From NCBI RefSeq assembly GCF_900157385.1, contig NZ_LT717700.1, positions 1,077,818 to 1,141,817 on the forward strand: 64,000 bases of DNA, read 5' to 3'. The translations under genes and the position numbers were made by a program. How positions within the stretch are numbered: position 1 is the stretch's first letter; the number at the start of each line of letters is the position of its first letter. The DNA comes from Mycobacterium terramassiliense. Its GTDB lineage: Bacteria > Actinomycetota > Actinomycetes > Mycobacteriales > Mycobacteriaceae. Positions 1 to 9,226 of the stretch are shown here, one piece after another. The notes under the pieces are model-generated. The model did not search any database. It was not told where the DNA came from and was given only the letters and a program-made list of their open reading frames with translations.

Positions 1-20
1 AGCACGTTCTGATGTGCGCC

Positions 21-120
21 GCGTGTGCGTCCAGGGCTTTGCGTGTGCGTCCAGGGCTTTGCGTGTGCGTCCAGGGCGGGAAAATCGCCCAGATCCCGCC
101 GCCAGCTCACGCCCGAAGCC
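21..120. repeat. Short tandem repeat plus dispersed hairpin repeat, copy A
   Basis: A 20-bp unit beginning GCGTGTGCG is repeated head to tail at 21-40 and 41-60, with a third 17-bp part copy at 61-77. The last copy runs into a hairpin whose arms are GGCGGGA (75-81) and TCCCGCC (94-100). The same hairpin recurs at 1065-1090 and 35826-35851, with diverged or interrupted forms elsewhere. It lies just past the stop codon of the minus-strand gene that ends at 107, so it could act as a terminator-like structure. That role is an inference. Confidence 0.8.
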
Positions 121-973
121 CCCAGCGCACACTCGACTCCTCTAACGCGGAGCGGACCCGGTGGATGATGTTGGCGGGGCGGTCCTCGGCGACGACCCGA
201 ACGATGATCCACCCCATTTGCTCGAGCATCTGGGTGCGCCGAATGTCTTTGACGAATTGCCGTCGGTCGGTTCGATGCTGATCGCCGTCGTATTCGACCG
301 CGACCATCTGCTCCCCCCAGCCGAGATCGAGATACGCGATGGGGATCCCGTCGACACCGAGCACCGGGACCTGGGTCTGCGGACGCGGAAGCCCTGCATC
401 AATCAGCAGCAGGCGCAGGTAGCTCTCCCTCGGAGACGCGGCTCCGGGGTCGACCAGTTCCAGCGCGGCCTCCAGTCGCCGCAGGCCGGGCGAGTACGGG
501 TGGCGCTTCGCGATGCCCAGCACGTCGTCGACCTTGAAACCCGTTGCCCGCGCGAGCGCGTCCAGCCGGACGACCGCCGAGCGGATGGCCCCGCGCCGGC
601 CGATGTCGAAGGCCGTCCGCTCGGGTGTGGTCACGGTGCGCCCGTCCATGACCTGCGTCTCGCCTTCGAGCAGGGCATCGCGCCGCGTCAGCACGCCGCG
701 AGGCGGACGGGCGTTGGCGTGATTGACCTCGATCGGAACATCGTCGGGAATCCACTGGGACTTGTGCAACGCCGCGGCGGCCGCGCCTACGATCGTCGCC
801 CTCCGCCCCGACCACAGCCACGCGGCGAAAATCCGCCTCTCCAGTGACAGCTGGGCGTCGCGCGACACGTACACGTTCGGGAAGACGGCACGATAGCGTG
901 TCCGCAGTTGATGGCGGCTCAACGCACCCGACGCCAATGCCTCGCTGCCGATAAACGGTTCCCCCGGTTCCAT
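107..973 (-). CDS. DUF559 / AbiEi-like hypothetical protein
   Basis: A 288-residue cytoplasmic protein. The N-terminal third resembles the winged-helix AbiEi-type region found in many mycobacterial paralogues (for example the stretch TTPERTAFDIGRRG). The C-terminal third, around residues 205-275, is a DUF559/Vsr-like nuclease fold: it contains VAVEYDGDQHR followed by a conserved Lys-Asp pair and the strand GWIIVRV. Such proteins are often listed as type IV toxin-antitoxin components, but no partner toxin is adjacent and activity is unknown. ATG start at 973. The gene is bracketed by two direct copies of the GGCGGGA hairpin repeat (75-100 and 1065-1090), which may mark a cassette that moved as a unit. 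Family assignment is fairly sure; function is not. Confidence 0.75.
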   Translation of the reverse strand: MEPGEPFIGSEALASGALSRHQLRTRYRAVFPNVYVSRDAQLSLERRIFAAWLWSGRRATIVGAAAAALHKSQWIPDDVPIEVNHANARPPRGVLTRRDALLEGETQVMDGRTVTTPERTAFDIGRRGAIRSAVVRLDALARATGFKVDDVLGIAKRHPYSPGLRRLEAALELVDPGAASPRESYLRLLLIDAGLPRPQTQVPVLGVDGIPIAYLDLGWGEQMVAVEYDGDQHRTDRRQFVKDIRRTQMLEQMGWIIVRVVAEDRPANIIHRVRSALEESSVRWGLRA

Positions 974-1050
974 GCCGGAACGGTCGCACGCCGATCACAG
1001 TCCGCGTCCCCCGCCATCCACAGGCCAGTCGAGTGTGAACTGGCGGCGTT

Positions 1051-1110
1051 GCGTGTGCGCTCAGGGCGGGAAAATCGCGGAAATCCCGCCACCAGTTCAC
1101 GCGCAAAGCC
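1051..1110. repeat. Dispersed hairpin repeat, copy B
   Basis: This copy has the arms GGCGGGA (1065-1071) and TCCCGCC (1084-1090), preceded by GCGTGTGCGC and followed by CACCAGTTCACGC. An outer arm, GTGTGAACTGGCGG at about 1033-1046, pairs with the downstream CCACCAGTTCACGC, giving a larger nested palindrome. It sits between the divergently transcribed DUF559 gene and the DUF1800 gene, in the same orientation as copy A. Confidence 0.8.
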
Positions 1111-1160
1111 GTGGGTACACACACAGCGAAAACATAGGTTCGTGTCGCACAGTTATAGCC

Positions 1161-2486
1161 ATGCCGGGGGAGTCGACACGGTGGATCAGCACCGCCCGCG
1201 GGCTGCGTCGGGCCGGGTTCGGGGTGAGCGGACCCGAGGTCGACGCGGCCGTGGCCCGGGACTGGCCGAGCCACGTCGACGCCATGCTGAGCACCAACCC
1301 CGACGCGGACCCGGGCGCGATCGCCACCCCGATGCCCTCCCTGGAGGCACCGCGAGCCCCCGGCAAGGGCGCGACGCCGGCGGCGCGCAAGCAATACAAC
1401 GGTCAGCTTTCCGAGCAACAGCGCGTGCTGTTCGACTGGTGGCTGAGCCGCATGGTCAGCGTTGGCCAGCCGATCCACGAGAAGTTGACGTTGTTGTGGC
1501 ACAACCACTTTGCTACCTCCGCGCAGAAGGTGCGGGTGGCGGCGTACATGGCCGCGCAGAACCAGAAGCTGCGCGCCGGAGCGCTGGGCGACTTCCGCGC
1601 GCTGGCCTACGCGATGCTGACCGACGCCGCGATGTTGCGCTGGCTGGACGGCCAGACCAATACGGCCAAGGCCCCCAACGAGAACCTCGCCCGTGAATTC
1701 ATGGAGCTGTTCGCGCTCGGCCACGGCAACGGCTACACCGAGGACGACGTGCGCGCCGGCGCGCGGGCCCTGACGGGATGGGAGATCGGCGCCAACGGAC
1801 AAACGGCGGTGCTCCCCAAACGCCATGACCCGGGCACCAAGACGTTGTTCGGCCGGACCCAGAACTTCGACGCCGCCGGATTTTGCGACGCGGTGCTGAG
1901 CCAGCCCAAGTCGGCGGAGTACGTCGCGGGGCGCTTGTGGCAGCAAGTGGCTTCGGACGACCCGCCCTCGGCGCAGGCGCTCGGTCGCCTGGTCGCCGCG
2001 TACGGCCCGCGACGCGACCTGCGGGCGCTGACCCGGGCGATCCTCACCGACGACGAATTCACCTCGGGCCCAGGCGCCCGAAACAGCAGAGTCAACACTC
2101 CCGTCGAATGGCTGGTCGGCGTGATGCGTGCGCTGCGCGTGCCGCCGGCGACGCCCGCGCACCGCAAACTCGCCGAGGCGACGCTGCGCGGGCTGGGGCA
2201 GCGGCCGTTCTACCCACCGAGCGTCGGCGGATGGCCGCGCGGCCAGGTGTGGCTGTCCACCGCGAGCGCGCAGACCCGGCTTCGCGCCGCGACCCGGCTG
2301 GCTCAGGTCGGCGACCTGTCGGGCGTCGAAAGCGCCGCCCCGGGCGACCGCATCGACGCCGTCGGCTACCTGATCGGGGTGGGGGCCTGGTCGGATCGCA
2401 CCGCCGATGCGCTGCAGCCCCTGGTGCGCAGACCGCCCCAGTTGGTCGCCGCCGCCGTCAACTCTCCCGAATACCTGACCTCCTGA
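1161..2486 (+). CDS. DUF1800 family protein
   Basis: A 441-residue protein of the DUF1800 (PF08811) family, whose biochemical role is not established. Family features seen here are the early stretch TRWISTARGLRRAGFG, the segment LLWHNHFATS near residue 115, and EFMELFALGHG followed by YTEDDVRAGARALTGW in the middle. The frame is open further upstream, but that part runs through the intergenic hairpin repeat, so the ATG at 1161 is preferred. It is followed after 10 bp by a DUF1501 gene, the usual partner of DUF1800, so the two probably form one operon and one functional unit. No convincing signal peptide is visible, whereas the partner has a Tat signal; co-export as a pair is possible but inferred. 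Confidence 0.85.
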   Translation: MPGESTRWISTARGLRRAGFGVSGPEVDAAVARDWPSHVDAMLSTNPDADPGAIATPMPSLEAPRAPGKGATPAARKQYNGQLSEQQRVLFDWWLSRMVSVGQPIHEKLTLLWHNHFATSAQKVRVAAYMAAQNQKLRAGALGDFRALAYAMLTDAAMLRWLDGQTNTAKAPNENLAREFMELFALGHGNGYTEDDVRAGARALTGWEIGANGQTAVLPKRHDPGTKTLFGRTQNFDAAGFCDAVLSQPKSAEYVAGRLWQQVASDDPPSAQALGRLVAAYGPRRDLRALTRAILTDDEFTSGPGARNSRVNTPVEWLVGVMRALRVPPATPAHRKLAEATLRGLGQRPFYPPSVGGWPRGQVWLSTASAQTRLRAATRLAQVGDLSGVESAAPGDRIDAVGYLIGVGAWSDRTADALQPLVRRPPQLVAAAVNSPEYLTS

Positions 2487-2496
2487 GGGACAGCCG

Positions 2497-3666
2497 ATGC
2501 CCGAGATCAACCGCCGCAAATTCCTGATCGCCAGCGCGGGCGCCGGCGCGGCCGGCCTGCTGTCGACGGCGGTGGCGGTCGACTGGCCCGACCTCATGCG
2601 CGCCGCGCGGGACCGCCCGCTGCCCGACGGTGCCGGCGTGCTGGTGATCGCCACGCTCTACGGCGGCAACGACGGTATCAACACGCTGATCCCCTACGGC
2701 GACAACGCGTATCACGACGCGCGGCCCGAGCTCGCCTACGCGCCGGGTGAGGTTATCCACCTCGACGAGCGGCTGGGGCTCAACCCGGCGATGAAGGGTC
2801 TGGCCCAGCTGTGGAACCAGCGCCAACTCGCCATCGTCCGCGGCGTCGGCTATCCCAAGCCCGACCACAGCCACTTCCGGTCCATGGACATCTGGCAGAC
2901 GGCGTCGCCCTCCGAGCCCGTCTCGACCGGCTGGATCGGCCGCTGGCTCGACGCCACCGGCGACGATCCCCTGCGCGCGGTCAACATCGGGCCCGTCCTG
3001 CCGCCGCTGGCCGTCGGCGAAAAACGCACCGCGGCGGCGCTGTCCCCCGCGCAGGTCCCGGCCGGGGACGGCCTCGACGCGATCATGGGGGCGCTCGGCG
3101 CCGACGACCCCGACGACACCCCGGCGATGGCGGCGGTCTGCGAGGCCTATCGCGCGGCGCGGACCGTCAGCAAGACATTCGATTCGGTAAAACCCGCTGT
3201 CCACCAGGCTAATTCGCTGTCCGCCCAGCTGAGCGCCGTGGCAGAGGCGGTGAAGGCCCGGGTGCCGACGCGGGTGTACACGGTGCAACTGGGCGGTTTC
3301 GACACCCACGCCGGTGAACGCAATACGCAGCAACGCCTGCTGCAGACGTTCGACCAGGCGGTCACCGCCTTCCTGCAACAGGTGGGGGGTGCGAACGTGG
3401 TCGTGATGGCGTACTCGGAGTTCGGGCGCCGGGTGCACGCCAACGCCTCGCAAGGCACCGCCGGCCCCGTCTTCGTCGCGGGCACGCGCGTAAAAGGCGG
3501 CTTTTACGGCGAACAGCCCAGCCTCACCGACCTCGACAACGGGGATCTGAAGTACACCACCGACTTTCGCGATGTCTACCACGAGCTGCTGACACGGACC
3601 GTGGGGGCCGACCCCATCCCGTCGGTGGGACCGGGACGAAACGGCCTGGGATTCCTAAGCGCCTAA
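2497..3666 (+). CDS. DUF1501 family protein with Tat signal
   Basis: A 389-residue DUF1501 (PF07394) protein. Residues 1-28 form a twin-arginine signal: NRRKFLIAS is followed by a Gly/Ala-rich hydrophobic stretch, which predicts Tat-dependent export. Internal family motifs include [17 protein letters not shown] near residue 50, [12 protein letters not shown] near residue 125, [10 protein letters not shown] near residue 267 and [12 protein letters not shown] near residue 305. The fold belongs to the alkaline-phosphatase/sulfatase-like group, but catalysis is unproven. It lies 10 bp after the DUF1800 gene and is surely cotranscribed with it. Its 3' end overlaps the convergent ackA gene by 12 bp. 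Confidence 0.87.
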   Translation: MPEINRRKFLIASAGAGAAGLLSTAVAVDWPDLMRAARDRPLPDGAGVLVIATLYGGNDGINTLIPYGDNAYHDARPELAYAPGEVIHLDERLGLNPAMKGLAQLWNQRQLAIVRGVGYPKPDHSHFRSMDIWQTASPSEPVSTGWIGRWLDATGDDPLRAVNIGPVLPPLAVGEKRTAAALSPAQVPAGDGLDAIMGALGADDPDDTPAMAAVCEAYRAARTVSKTFDSVKPAVHQANSLSAQLSAVAEAVKARVPTRVYTVQLGGFDTHAGERNTQQRLLQTFDQAVTAFLQQVGGANVVVMAYSEFGRRVHANASQGTAGPVFVAGTRVKGGFYGEQPSLTDLDNGDLKYTTDFRDVYHELLTRTVGADPIPSVGPGRNGLGFLSA

Positions 3667-4809
3667 CGCGCCGATGCAGTCGCGGGCGATGGCCAGCTCT
3701 TCGTTGGTCGGTATCACCAGCACCACGATGGGGGATCCGTCGGCGGATATCTGCCGCGCGCCCCGGCCCCCGCTGAGGTTGCGGCGCTGGTCGAGCACGA
3801 TGCCCAGCTCCTCCAGGCCGGCCACGGCGTCGCGGCGCACGGCCGGATCATTCTCACCGATCCCGGCGGTGAAGCTGATGACGTCGGTGTGCCCCAGCAC
3901 CGCCAGGTAGGCGCCGATGTACTTGCGTAACCGGTGAATGAACACGCTGTAGGCCAACTGCGCTGCGCCGTCGCCCGATTCGATCATCTCCCGCAGCCTT
4001 CGGAAGTCACGCTCGCCGGACAGGCCCAGCACCCCGGACCGCTCGTTGAGCATGGTCTCGACGTCGTCAACGCCCATGTCTGCCCGGTGCCATAGGTAGC
4101 TGACGATGCTCGGGTCGATGTCACCGCTGCGGGTGCCCATGACCAGGCCCTCCAGCGGCGTCAGGCCCATGGACGTGTCGATCGGCCGGGTACCGGCGAT
4201 CGCGGACGCCGAGGAGCCGTTACCCAGATGCAGCACAATCTGTTTCAGGCCGCCGGCCGGCCGGTCCAGGAAGGCGGCGGCCTGCTCGCTGACGTAACGG
4301 TGCGACGTGCCATGAAATCCGTAGCGCCGGATCTGCCAACGCTCGGCCACCTGACGGTCGATCGCGTAGGTCGCCGCCGCGGGCGGCATGTCGTGGAAGA
4401 ACGCCGTGTCGAACACCGCCACGTGGGGCACATCGGGCAGCAGCGTGCGCGCCACCTCGATTCCCTTGAGCGCGGGCGGATTGTGCAGCGGCGCCAACTC
4501 GGACAGCTTCTCGAGGGCGGCTATGCGCGCGTCGTCCATCAGCGTCGGCCGATAGAACTCGTTGCCGCCGTGCACTACCCGGTGCCCGACCGCGACGAGC
4601 CCACACGTCCGCAGGTCGATGCCGTCCCGCGCCAATTCTTCGAACGCGCGGCGCAGCGCCGCGTCGTGGTCGGGTACCGACGACGCGTCCTCCCCGATCC
4701 GCTCGATGTGGCCGGAAGCCTGCGCTTCGCCCGAATCCGGCTCGACCAGTTGGTATTTCAGGGACGACGAGCCGGAGTTGATCACCAGCACGAGGCGGTT
4801 ACCGGCCAT
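3655..4809 (-). CDS. ackA: Acetate kinase
   Basis: A 384-residue acetate kinase, the usual length. It interconverts acetyl phosphate plus ADP with acetate plus ATP in the cytoplasm. The signature [11 protein letters not shown] lies at the N-terminus, with [27 protein letters not shown] and [11 protein letters not shown] following in order, and FTAGIGEND near the C-terminus. The ATG at 4809 is chosen because it starts [13 protein letters not shown] directly; it overlaps the end of pta by 11 bp, so the two are translationally coupled. With pta it forms the reversible acetyl-CoA/acetate pathway used for overflow and acetate uptake. Confidence 0.96.
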   Translation of the reverse strand: MAGNRLVLVINSGSSSLKYQLVEPDSGEAQASGHIERIGEDASSVPDHDAALRRAFEELARDGIDLRTCGLVAVGHRVVHGGNEFYRPTLMDDARIAALEKLSELAPLHNPPALKGIEVARTLLPDVPHVAVFDTAFFHDMPPAAATYAIDRQVAERWQIRRYGFHGTSHRYVSEQAAAFLDRPAGGLKQIVLHLGNGSSASAIAGTRPIDTSMGLTPLEGLVMGTRSGDIDPSIVSYLWHRADMGVDDVETMLNERSGVLGLSGERDFRRLREMIESGDGAAQLAYSVFIHRLRKYIGAYLAVLGHTDVISFTAGIGENDPAVRRDAVAGLEELGIVLDQRRNLSGGRGARQISADGSPIVVLVIPTNEELAIARDCIGALGA

Positions 4810-6895
4810 GGACACCTTGCGCCTGGATCGCGGTGATGGCAACGGTGTTCACGATGTCCTCGACAGTAGCGCCGCGGGAAAGGTCGTTGACCGGTTTGCG
4901 CAGCCCTTGCAGCACCGGGCCGATCGCGATCGCCCCGGCGCTGCGCTGCACCGCCTTGTAGGTGTTGTTGCCGGTGTTGAGGTCGGGGAAGATCAGGACG
5001 GTGGCGCGCCCGGCCACCGGAGAACCGCGCAGCTTGGTGGCGGCGACGGACGGCTCGATGGCGGCGTCGTACTGAATCGGACCCTCGACCAGTAGCTTCG
5101 GATCGCGTTGCCGCACTAAATCCGTTGCTTTCCTGACCTTTTCGACGTCGGCGCCCGCACCGGAATCACCCGTAGAGTAGGACAGCATGGCCACTCGCGG
5201 GTCGATGCCGAAGTGTGCGGCGGTGCGCGCGGAACTGATCGCGATGTCGGCGAGCTGCTCGGACGTGGGATTCGGGATGATCGCGCAGTCCCCGTATACC
5301 AGCACCCGGTCGGGCAGGCACATGAAGAAGACGCTCGAGACGGTGGACACATCGGGAACGGTCTTGATGATCTCGAAGGCGGGCCGAACGGTGTGCGCCG
5401 TGGTGTGGGCGGCGCCAGAGACCATGCCGTCGACCGTGCCGTTGTGGACCAGCATGGTGCCGAAATACGTGCCGTCGCACATGATCTCGCGGGCATGCTC
5501 GACGGTGATCCCCTTCGCCTTCCGAAGCTCGGCGTACTGTTCGGCGAACTTCTCACGCAGCTCGCTGCTCAGCGGATCGATCAGCGTTGCGCCGTCCAGG
5601 TTCACGCCGAGCTCTGACGAACGGTGCCGGATCTGGGCTTCGTCGCCCAGGATGGTCAGGTCGGCGACGCCGCGCTGCAGCAGGCGACCGGCCGACTTGA
5701 GGATGCGGTCGTCGTCACCCTCGGGAAGAACGATGTGCTTGCGATCCGCGCGGGCGCGCAGCCGCAGCTGGTAGGTGAACATTTGCGGGGTGATGACAGT
5801 CGGGATCGAAATAGCAAGCTGCGTCAAAAGATCCGCGATATTGACGTGGCGGTCCATCAGCTCGAGCGCGGTGTCGATCTTGCGCTGCGACATCGCGGTG
5901 ACCCGGCCGCGCGCCGAGGCGGCCGCGCTGGCGGTGTCGTAGGTGCCCAGCGCGGTGGCGATGATGGGCAGGCGCAGCCGCAGGCCGCTCACCAGGGCCG
6001 CGATCGAGGGATGCAGTTCGAACCCGCCGTTGAGCACCAGGCACGACAGCGAGGGAAACCCCTCCGCCGCATGGGCACTGGCGACGGCGAGCACCACGTC
6101 GGAGCGGTCTCCGGGTGTGATCACCGCCATGCCGTCGCTCAGCCGCTCCAGCACGTGGTCGGCGGTCATCCCGGCGACCAGCACGGCCATCACCTCGCGT
6201 TCCCGCAGCGACGCCTCACCGCTGACCGGCGTCCCTCCCACGGCCGCCTCCAGTTCGGCCACCGTGGGCGCCGACAGCAGCGGTTCCTCGGGCAGGACGT
6301 AGCTGCGCAGCGAGGACGGACGCAACGCCTCCCCCACCTTTTGTTGGATGTCGGCCAGCTTCGCCGGATCGCAGCGGTTGGCCACCACCGCCGCGGTGTG
6401 GGCGTGCTGGGCGTTCAACTCGGCCAGACACACCTCGACGACGCCGGCCACCTCCGTCGGGGCCCGGCCTTTGCCGCTGACGGCCAGCAGCACCGGCGCG
6501 CCGAGGTTCGCCGCGATCCGCGCGTTGACCGAGAGCTCGGCGGGCCGGGTGACGTCGGTGTAGTCGCTGCCGACGATCACCACCACGTCGCAGGCCTGCG
6601 CCATCGCGTGATAGGAGTCGACGATGGCGGCGATCGCGGCGTCGGTGTCGGCGTGCAGCTGCTGGTAGGTCACGCCCACGCACTGGTCGTAGGACAACCC
6701 CGCGCTGGTGTGTTCCAGCAGCAGCTCCAGGATGTAGTCGCGCCCTTTGCCGTCGGGAGCACGGGTGATCGGGCGGAACACACCGACCCTGGCGACCGTG
6801 GCGGTCAGCCGGTGCAGCAGCCCCAGCGCGATCGTGGACTTGCCGGTCTCGGGCTCGGGAGCGGCAATGTAGATCGCTGAGGGTGGTTCAGGCAA
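4799..6895 (-). CDS. pta: Phosphate acetyltransferase
   Basis: A 698-residue long-form phosphotransacetylase. It converts acetyl-CoA and phosphate to acetyl phosphate and CoA. The N-terminal part is a P-loop, DRTGG-type regulatory region ([17 protein letters not shown] at the start). The C-terminal 330 residues are the catalytic PTA/PTB domain, with [42 protein letters not shown] and [10 protein letters not shown]. The start appears to be a TTG at 6895 overlapping the fgd1 stop by 8 bp; no better in-frame ATG is near, and the product then begins like known mycobacterial Pta. The order fgd1-pta-ackA forms one operon. Confidence 0.95.
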   Translation of the reverse strand: MPEPPSAIYIAAPEPETGKSTIALGLLHRLTATVARVGVFRPITRAPDGKGRDYILELLLEHTSAGLSYDQCVGVTYQQLHADTDAAIAAIVDSYHAMAQACDVVVIVGSDYTDVTRPAELSVNARIAANLGAPVLLAVSGKGRAPTEVAGVVEVCLAELNAQHAHTAAVVANRCDPAKLADIQQKVGEALRPSSLRSYVLPEEPLLSAPTVAELEAAVGGTPVSGEASLREREVMAVLVAGMTADHVLERLSDGMAVITPGDRSDVVLAVASAHAAEGFPSLSCLVLNGGFELHPSIAALVSGLRLRLPIIATALGTYDTASAAASARGRVTAMSQRKIDTALELMDRHVNIADLLTQLAISIPTVITPQMFTYQLRLRARADRKHIVLPEGDDDRILKSAGRLLQRGVADLTILGDEAQIRHRSSELGVNLDGATLIDPLSSELREKFAEQYAELRKAKGITVEHAREIMCDGTYFGTMLVHNGTVDGMVSGAAHTTAHTVRPAFEIIKTVPDVSTVSSVFFMCLPDRVLVYGDCAIIPNPTSEQLADIAISSARTAAHFGIDPRVAMLSYSTGDSGAGADVEKVRKATDLVRQRDPKLLVEGPIQYDAAIEPSVAATKLRGSPVAGRATVLIFPDLNTGNNTYKAVQRSAGAIAIGPVLQGLRKPVNDLSRGATVEDIVNTVAITAIQAQGVHGR

Positions 6896-7898
6896 GTCGC
6901 CGCAGCCTGGGCGCCAGGTCCTTTTCGAAGAGCTCCAGGAACCGGCGCTGGTCGTGGCCGGGCGCGTGGAACACCAGGTGGTTGAGGCCCCAGTCGACGT
7001 AGGCCCTGACCTTTTCGACGGCCTCGTCGGGATCCGACGCCACGATCCAGCGCTTGGCGACCTGCTCGATCGGCAGCGCGTCGGCGGCCTTCTCCATCTC
7101 GATCGGGTCGTCGATGCTGTGCTTCTGCTCGGCGGTCAGCGACAGCGGCGCCCAGAACCGGGTGTTCTCCAGCGCCAGGTCGGGGTCCGGGTCGTAGGAG
7201 ATCTTGATCTCGATCATCTTGTCGATGTCGTCGACGTTGCGCTCGGCGGCGGCCGCGCCCTCCTGCACCGCCGGCATCAGCTTGTCCTTGTAGAGCTCCT
7301 CACCCTTGCCGGAGGTGCAGATGAACCCATCACCGGCGCGTCCCGCGTACTTGGCCACCGCCGGGCCGCCGGCCGCGACGTAGATGGGCACGCCGCCCTC
7401 GGGCACGTCGTAGATCGAGGCGCCCTTGAGCCGGTAGTACTCGCCGTCGAAGTCGACGCGGTCGCCGCGCCACAGCTCGCGCATCAACCGGACCGACTCG
7501 CGCAGCCGGGCGAACCGCTCCTTGAACTCCGGCCAGTCGCCCTCGTAGCCGGTGGCGATCTCGTTCAGCGCCTCACCTGTGCCGACCCCGAGGAAGATCC
7601 GGTTCGGGTACAGGCAGGCCATGGTGGCGAAGGCCTGCGCGATGACCGCGGGGTTGTAGCGGAAGGTCGGGGTGAGCACCGAAGTGCCCAGCACGATCCG
7701 CTTGGTGCGTTCGCCCACGGCGGTCATCCAGGCCAGCGAGAACGGGGCGTGCCCGCCCTCGTGCCGCCACGGCTGGAAGTGGTCGCTGACGGTTGCGCTG
7801 TCCATGCCGTGACCTTCGGCGGCGACAGCCAGTTCGACGAGCTCGCGAGGTGCGAATTGTTCAGCGGACGCTTTGTATCCGAGTTTCAGTTCAGCCAC
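6888..7898 (-). CDS. fgd1: F420-dependent glucose-6-phosphate dehydrogenase
   Basis: A 336-residue luciferase-fold enzyme that oxidises glucose-6-phosphate to 6-phosphogluconolactone while reducing cofactor F420. Reduced F420 feeds the Ddn/FDOR reductases and activates nitroimidazole prodrugs. Residues described for the mycobacterial enzyme are in place: His40 and Trp44 in SDHFQPW, and Glu109 in [10 protein letters not shown]. Length matches the M. tuberculosis enzyme (Rv0407). It is the first gene of the fgd1-pta-ackA operon. The ATG at 7898 is preceded by a 108-bp intergenic region that also holds a repeat at 7921-7990. Confidence 0.97.
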   Translation of the reverse strand: MAELKLGYKASAEQFAPRELVELAVAAEGHGMDSATVSDHFQPWRHEGGHAPFSLAWMTAVGERTKRIVLGTSVLTPTFRYNPAVIAQAFATMACLYPNRIFLGVGTGEALNEIATGYEGDWPEFKERFARLRESVRLMRELWRGDRVDFDGEYYRLKGASIYDVPEGGVPIYVAAGGPAVAKYAGRAGDGFICTSGKGEELYKDKLMPAVQEGAAAAERNVDDIDKMIEIKISYDPDPDLALENTRFWAPLSLTAEQKHSIDDPIEMEKAADALPIEQVAKRWIVASDPDEAVEKVRAYVDWGLNHLVFHAPGHDQRRFLELFEKDLAPRLRRLA

Positions 7899-7920
7899 GG
7901 CTTATTTCTACTCCTATATC

Positions 7921-7990
7921 GATGGTCGCGACCTGTCGCCCAGCTGCGCGGGGGTACCCCGGCGCCCGGCTTCGCCGCGCTTGCGATCGC
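7921..7990. repeat. Degenerate dispersed copy of the 55-bp repeat
   Basis: This intergenic stretch begins GATGGTCGCGACC and ends GGCTTCGCCGCGCTTGCGATCGC. It matches the reverse complement of the 55-bp tandem unit at 53041-53205 at both ends, with about 15 extra bases in the middle. It therefore looks like a diverged single copy of the same repeat family, between fgd1 and a divergently transcribed hydrolase gene. Confidence 0.6.
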
Positions 7991-8006
7991 TCCTATGCTC
8001 ACTTGC

Positions 8007-8753
8007 GTGGCACCGGCACCGACCCTTGTTCAGGTCAGCGACAGCGTGTACCTCGCCCAGGGCCACGCCGTTAACTGGACCCTGGTCGTCGACGGCACCG
8101 GCGTGCTGCTCATCGACGCCGGCTATCCCGGCGATCGCGCGGACGTGCTGGCCTCGCTGGCCCAGCTGGGCTACGGCGCGGGCGACGTGCGCGCCATCCT
8201 GCTGACGCACGCGCACATCGACCACCTGGGCTCGGCGATCTGGTTCGCCCGCCAGCACGGCACCCCGGTGTATTGCCACGCCGACGAGGTGGGCCACGCC
8301 AAGCGGGAGTACCTGGAGCAGGTCTCGATTTTCGATGTGGCACTGCGTATTTGGCGTCCGCGGTGGGCGGTGTGGGGCACGCACGTGGTGCGCAACGGCG
8401 GGCTGATCCGCGACGGCATCCCGTCGACGCGGCCGCTGACCGCCGAGGTGGCCGCGGGCCTGCCCGGCAACCCGACGGCCATCGCCACGCCGGGACACAC
8501 CGGCGGGCACTGCTCGTATGTCGTCGACGGCGTGCTGGCCAGCGGCGACGCGCTGATCACCGGCCACCCGCTGCTGCGTCGCGGCGGGCCCCAGCTGCTG
8601 CCGGCGGTGTTCAGCCACGACCAGCAGAACTGCCTGCGCAGCCTGGGCGCGCTGGCCTCGCTGGACACCGAGATCCTGCTGCCCGGTCACGGCGAGGTGT
8701 GGCGCGGCCCGATCCGCGAAGCGACGGATGCGGCGCTGCGGCGGGCGCAATGA
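8007..8753 (+). CDS. Metallo-beta-lactamase-fold hydrolase
   Basis: A 248-residue MBL-fold hydrolase. The zinc motif is LLTHAHIDHLGS, with later ligands in TPGHTGGHCSYV, SGDALITGHP and LLPGHGEVWRG. The substrate is unknown; glyoxalase II-like or lactonase-like activities are typical of the fold. It corresponds in position to Rv0406c, divergent from fgd1. The GTG at 8007 is chosen because TATGCT (7994-7999) lies 7 nt upstream and no Shine-Dalgarno sequence is visible, which suggests a leaderless mRNA. An in-frame ATG at 7995 would add four residues. It is translationally coupled to the next gene by an ATGA overlap. Confidence 0.88.
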   Translation: MAPAPTLVQVSDSVYLAQGHAVNWTLVVDGTGVLLIDAGYPGDRADVLASLAQLGYGAGDVRAILLTHAHIDHLGSAIWFARQHGTPVYCHADEVGHAKREYLEQVSIFDVALRIWRPRWAVWGTHVVRNGGLIRDGIPSTRPLTAEVAAGLPGNPTAIATPGHTGGHCSYVVDGVLASGDALITGHPLLRRGGPQLLPAVFSHDQQNCLRSLGALASLDTEILLPGHGEVWRGPIREATDAALRRAQ

Positions 8754-9226
8754 CGCAGACCCGCGTCGCCCGGCGCATCCGGGCCTCGCCGGCGGCGGTG
8801 TACCGCGCGCTGGTCGACGCGGATGCGGTTGCGGCGTGGCGGGTCCCCGACGGCATGAGCGCGGTCGTGCACGAATTCGACGCCCGCGCCGGGGGCCGGT
8901 TCCGGGTTTCGCTGACGTACGAATCGGCCGACCGACTGGGAAAGACCGCCGCGGCCACCGACACCTACCACGGTCGGTTCGTCGAGCTGGTGCCCGACGA
9001 GCGGGTGGTCGAGGAGCTGGAGTTCGAGACGGCCGATCCGGCCTTCGCCGGCGCGATGCGGGTGACTACGACGCTCGCCGGCGCCGACGGCGGCACCGAT
9101 GTGGCGATGCTGCACCAAGGCGTCCCTCCGGGAGTCTCCCCGCAGGACAACGAGCTCGGCACGCGCATGGCCCTGGACAAGCTGGCGGCGCTGGTGGAGT
9201 CCCGCTCGGCATCGGCGATTACCTAG
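8750..9226 (+). CDS. SRPBCC (AHSA1-like) domain protein
   Basis: A 158-residue single-domain START/Bet v1-like protein of the AHSA1 group. It begins with the typical RVARRIRASPAAVYRAL and contains ARAGGRFRVSLTY and FVELVPDERVVEELEF. Such proteins bind hydrophobic ligands or act as small-molecule hydrolases or cyclases; no specific ligand can be assigned. Its ATG overlaps the stop of the MBL-fold gene (ATGA), so the pair is an operon. The 3' end overlaps the convergent FAD monooxygenase gene by 4 bp. Confidence 0.85.
   Translation: MTQTRVARRIRASPAAVYRALVDADAVAAWRVPDGMSAVVHEFDARAGGRFRVSLTYESADRLGKTAAATDTYHGRFVELVPDERVVEELEFETADPAFAGAMRVTTTLAGADGGTDVAMLHQGVPPGVSPQDNELGTRMALDKLAALVESRSASAIT

Noticed and set aside
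21..77. Possible CRISPR or iteron array
   Set aside because: The 20-bp units have no spacers and no replication gene is adjacent; they merge into the dispersed hairpin repeat.
107..973. DUF559 gene as a functional toxin-antitoxin or restriction system
   Set aside because: No toxin, methyltransferase or specificity gene lies beside it. Only a nuclease-like fold is visible, so no system is claimed.
399..2654. A 751-codon open frame on the minus strand over the DUF559/DUF1800 region
   Set aside because: It is a low-complexity, Arg/Gly/Ala-rich shadow of the real genes in high-GC DNA, and it shows no domain.
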